Assembly (NCBI GenBank): GCA_030737835.1
Contig: CM060853.1
Span: 14,781,720-14,845,719 of the forward strand
DNA: 64,000 bases
Direction: 5' to 3'
DNA from: Acorus gramineus
Taxonomy: Eukaryota > Streptophyta > Magnoliopsida > Acorales > Acoraceae
The translations under genes and the position numbers were made by a program. The notes beneath the pieces were generated by a model, which saw only the letters and a program-made list of their open reading frames with translations, had not been told where the DNA came from and searched no databases. Position 1 is the stretch's first letter, and each line of letters opens with the position of its first letter. Of the stretch, positions 63,093 to 64,000 are shown in pieces.

Positions 63093-64000
63093 ACCTCGCA
63101 AAGCAAACCTCCTATGGTAGAACAACGTGATGAAGGAGGTAGACCGTCGCATCCTCCACAACTTGAAGCCTCGGACTCCAGCTAACATAGTTATGCAAAC
63201 GGCGCATCTCATCAACAACTCCACATTTGTCGACGAGATCATCCGGAGGGTCCGTTATGGCCGTCCGATAGGCCCTTCTCTCTCTCTCTCACACACACAC
63301 TCACAGCTCTTGTCTATTGATACATTGGTTGGTTAGATGTGTTTTTGGATGAAAATTGAATGAAGGATTTGATTTTCATGTGTTAGTTTGTGCCTTTTCC
63401 ATTTGGTTTTTATGTGAAAGGATGTTGGATGTATTTTGCGTTGAAATTGAGATAAATATCGCATCTTTTAATGGTGTGTTCTGTTTTTTTGTTTGATTTC
63501 TTTGATGGGATGTTCTTGAATTTGAATTTTATTTGTTGATTTGATTATATTTGGGATCTTGGGTTTTCAATGTGGTTGATTTGGGTGTTTTTGACTGGAT
63601 AGAGGATGAGAGGTTGAGGGCTTCTGAAATCTTATTTGCTTAAACAATTGATTTCCTTATATTTAAAATGTTCAGAATTGGTAGGAATAATCAACAACTA
63701 TATTCTATAAATGTTTATCCAGTTTTATAATTTTACAGTTTATATCAGTACATGGTTATTATATTTCTATAAATTTGTGTAAATCTCAATTATTTACATA
63801 TCTGTAAATAGTTAGTTTAATTCTGTAATTGAGAATTAATTGTAGTTTTTACATTGGGCATTAAATTTTGTAATTGTGTTGTAGTTGTCATACGAATGAT
63901 ATATGATATTACATTAGTAGTTGTTATATTGGGCATTATATCTTATAATTGTGTTATAATTTGGGCATTAGTTTAATTTCATAAACTAATATATCTTTGT
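63093..64000. mobile_element. Chimeric LTR-fossil/MULE copy C (cut by window end)
   Basis: From ACCTCGCAAAGCAAACC at 63093 the sequence follows 35280 onward. It has the ~165-bp retrotransposon-derived stretch, the same junction GGAGGGTCCGTTATGGCC, the CT/CA tract, then the MULE interior up to the window edge. Identity to copy B is very high by eye, higher than to copy A. The retrotransposon part is a broken fossil. The right end lies beyond the window. Confidence 0.75.

Noticed and set aside
1-64000. CRISPR arrays, bacterial operons, tRNA or rRNA genes
   Set aside because: The tandem repeats found are short minisatellites or transposon parts. No cloverleaf with A and B boxes or rRNA core sequence was recognised, and the gene structures are those of a plant nucleus.

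Overview
This window is nuclear DNA from a flowering plant, most likely a eudicot. It is AT-rich and gene-poor. The genes have many introns with GT-AG borders, and they encode a light-harvesting antenna protein (CP24), an FLZ zinc-finger protein, a plastid-type PP2C phosphatase and GPI-anchored lipid-transfer proteins. Most of the remaining DNA is transposon-derived: Mutator-like elements (MULEs), foldback elements, MITEs, a LINE remnant and an LTR-retrotransposon fossil. All calls come from reading the sequence; no database search was run.

Layout. 1-726: last intron and last exon of an FLZ-domain gene (+). 2197-3276: a TAA-flanked MITE with a foldback element inside it. 8637-9408: two small MITE/foldback elements. 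9637-10999: Lhcb6/CP24 (-), two exons. 11539-12063: a TA-flanked TIR element. 12474-14567: a 2.1-kb MULE with a perfect 9-bp target duplication, ending about 335 bp before a nine-exon PP2C gene (14903-22663, +), which carries a LINE remnant in intron 5. 23.3-31.9 kb: a tandem duplication of a three-exon GPI-anchored LTP gene (24078-25103 and 30747-31815, both -). One copy has since received a 198-bp MITE, and a 1.75-kb element with long TIRs lies between the copies. 32.3-33.8 kb: two foldback elements, one a 957-bp near-palindrome with a perfect 9-bp target duplication. 34.2-41.4 kb: a mosaic of an LTR-retrotransposon fossil joined to a MULE related to the 12.5-kb one, with a complete 4269-bp FAR1-type MULE nested inside. 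42-51 kb: repeats and weak candidate exons. 51.5-55.3 kb: a large inverted duplication of gene-like sequence. 55.3-63 kb: mostly unassigned AT-rich DNA, one orphan exon candidate and small hairpins. 63.1-64.0 kb: a second copy of the LTR/MULE chimera, cut by the window edge.

The host genes are not a functional unit. CP24 belongs to the photosystem II antenna, the PP2C is probably a plastid phosphatase, and the LTPGs act at the cell surface. The most distinctive content is the mobile-element architecture: nested MULEs with readable 9-bp target duplications, a FAR1-like transposase whose 755-codon frame has only two in-frame stops, and several long inverted repeats that would form double-stranded RNA if transcribed.
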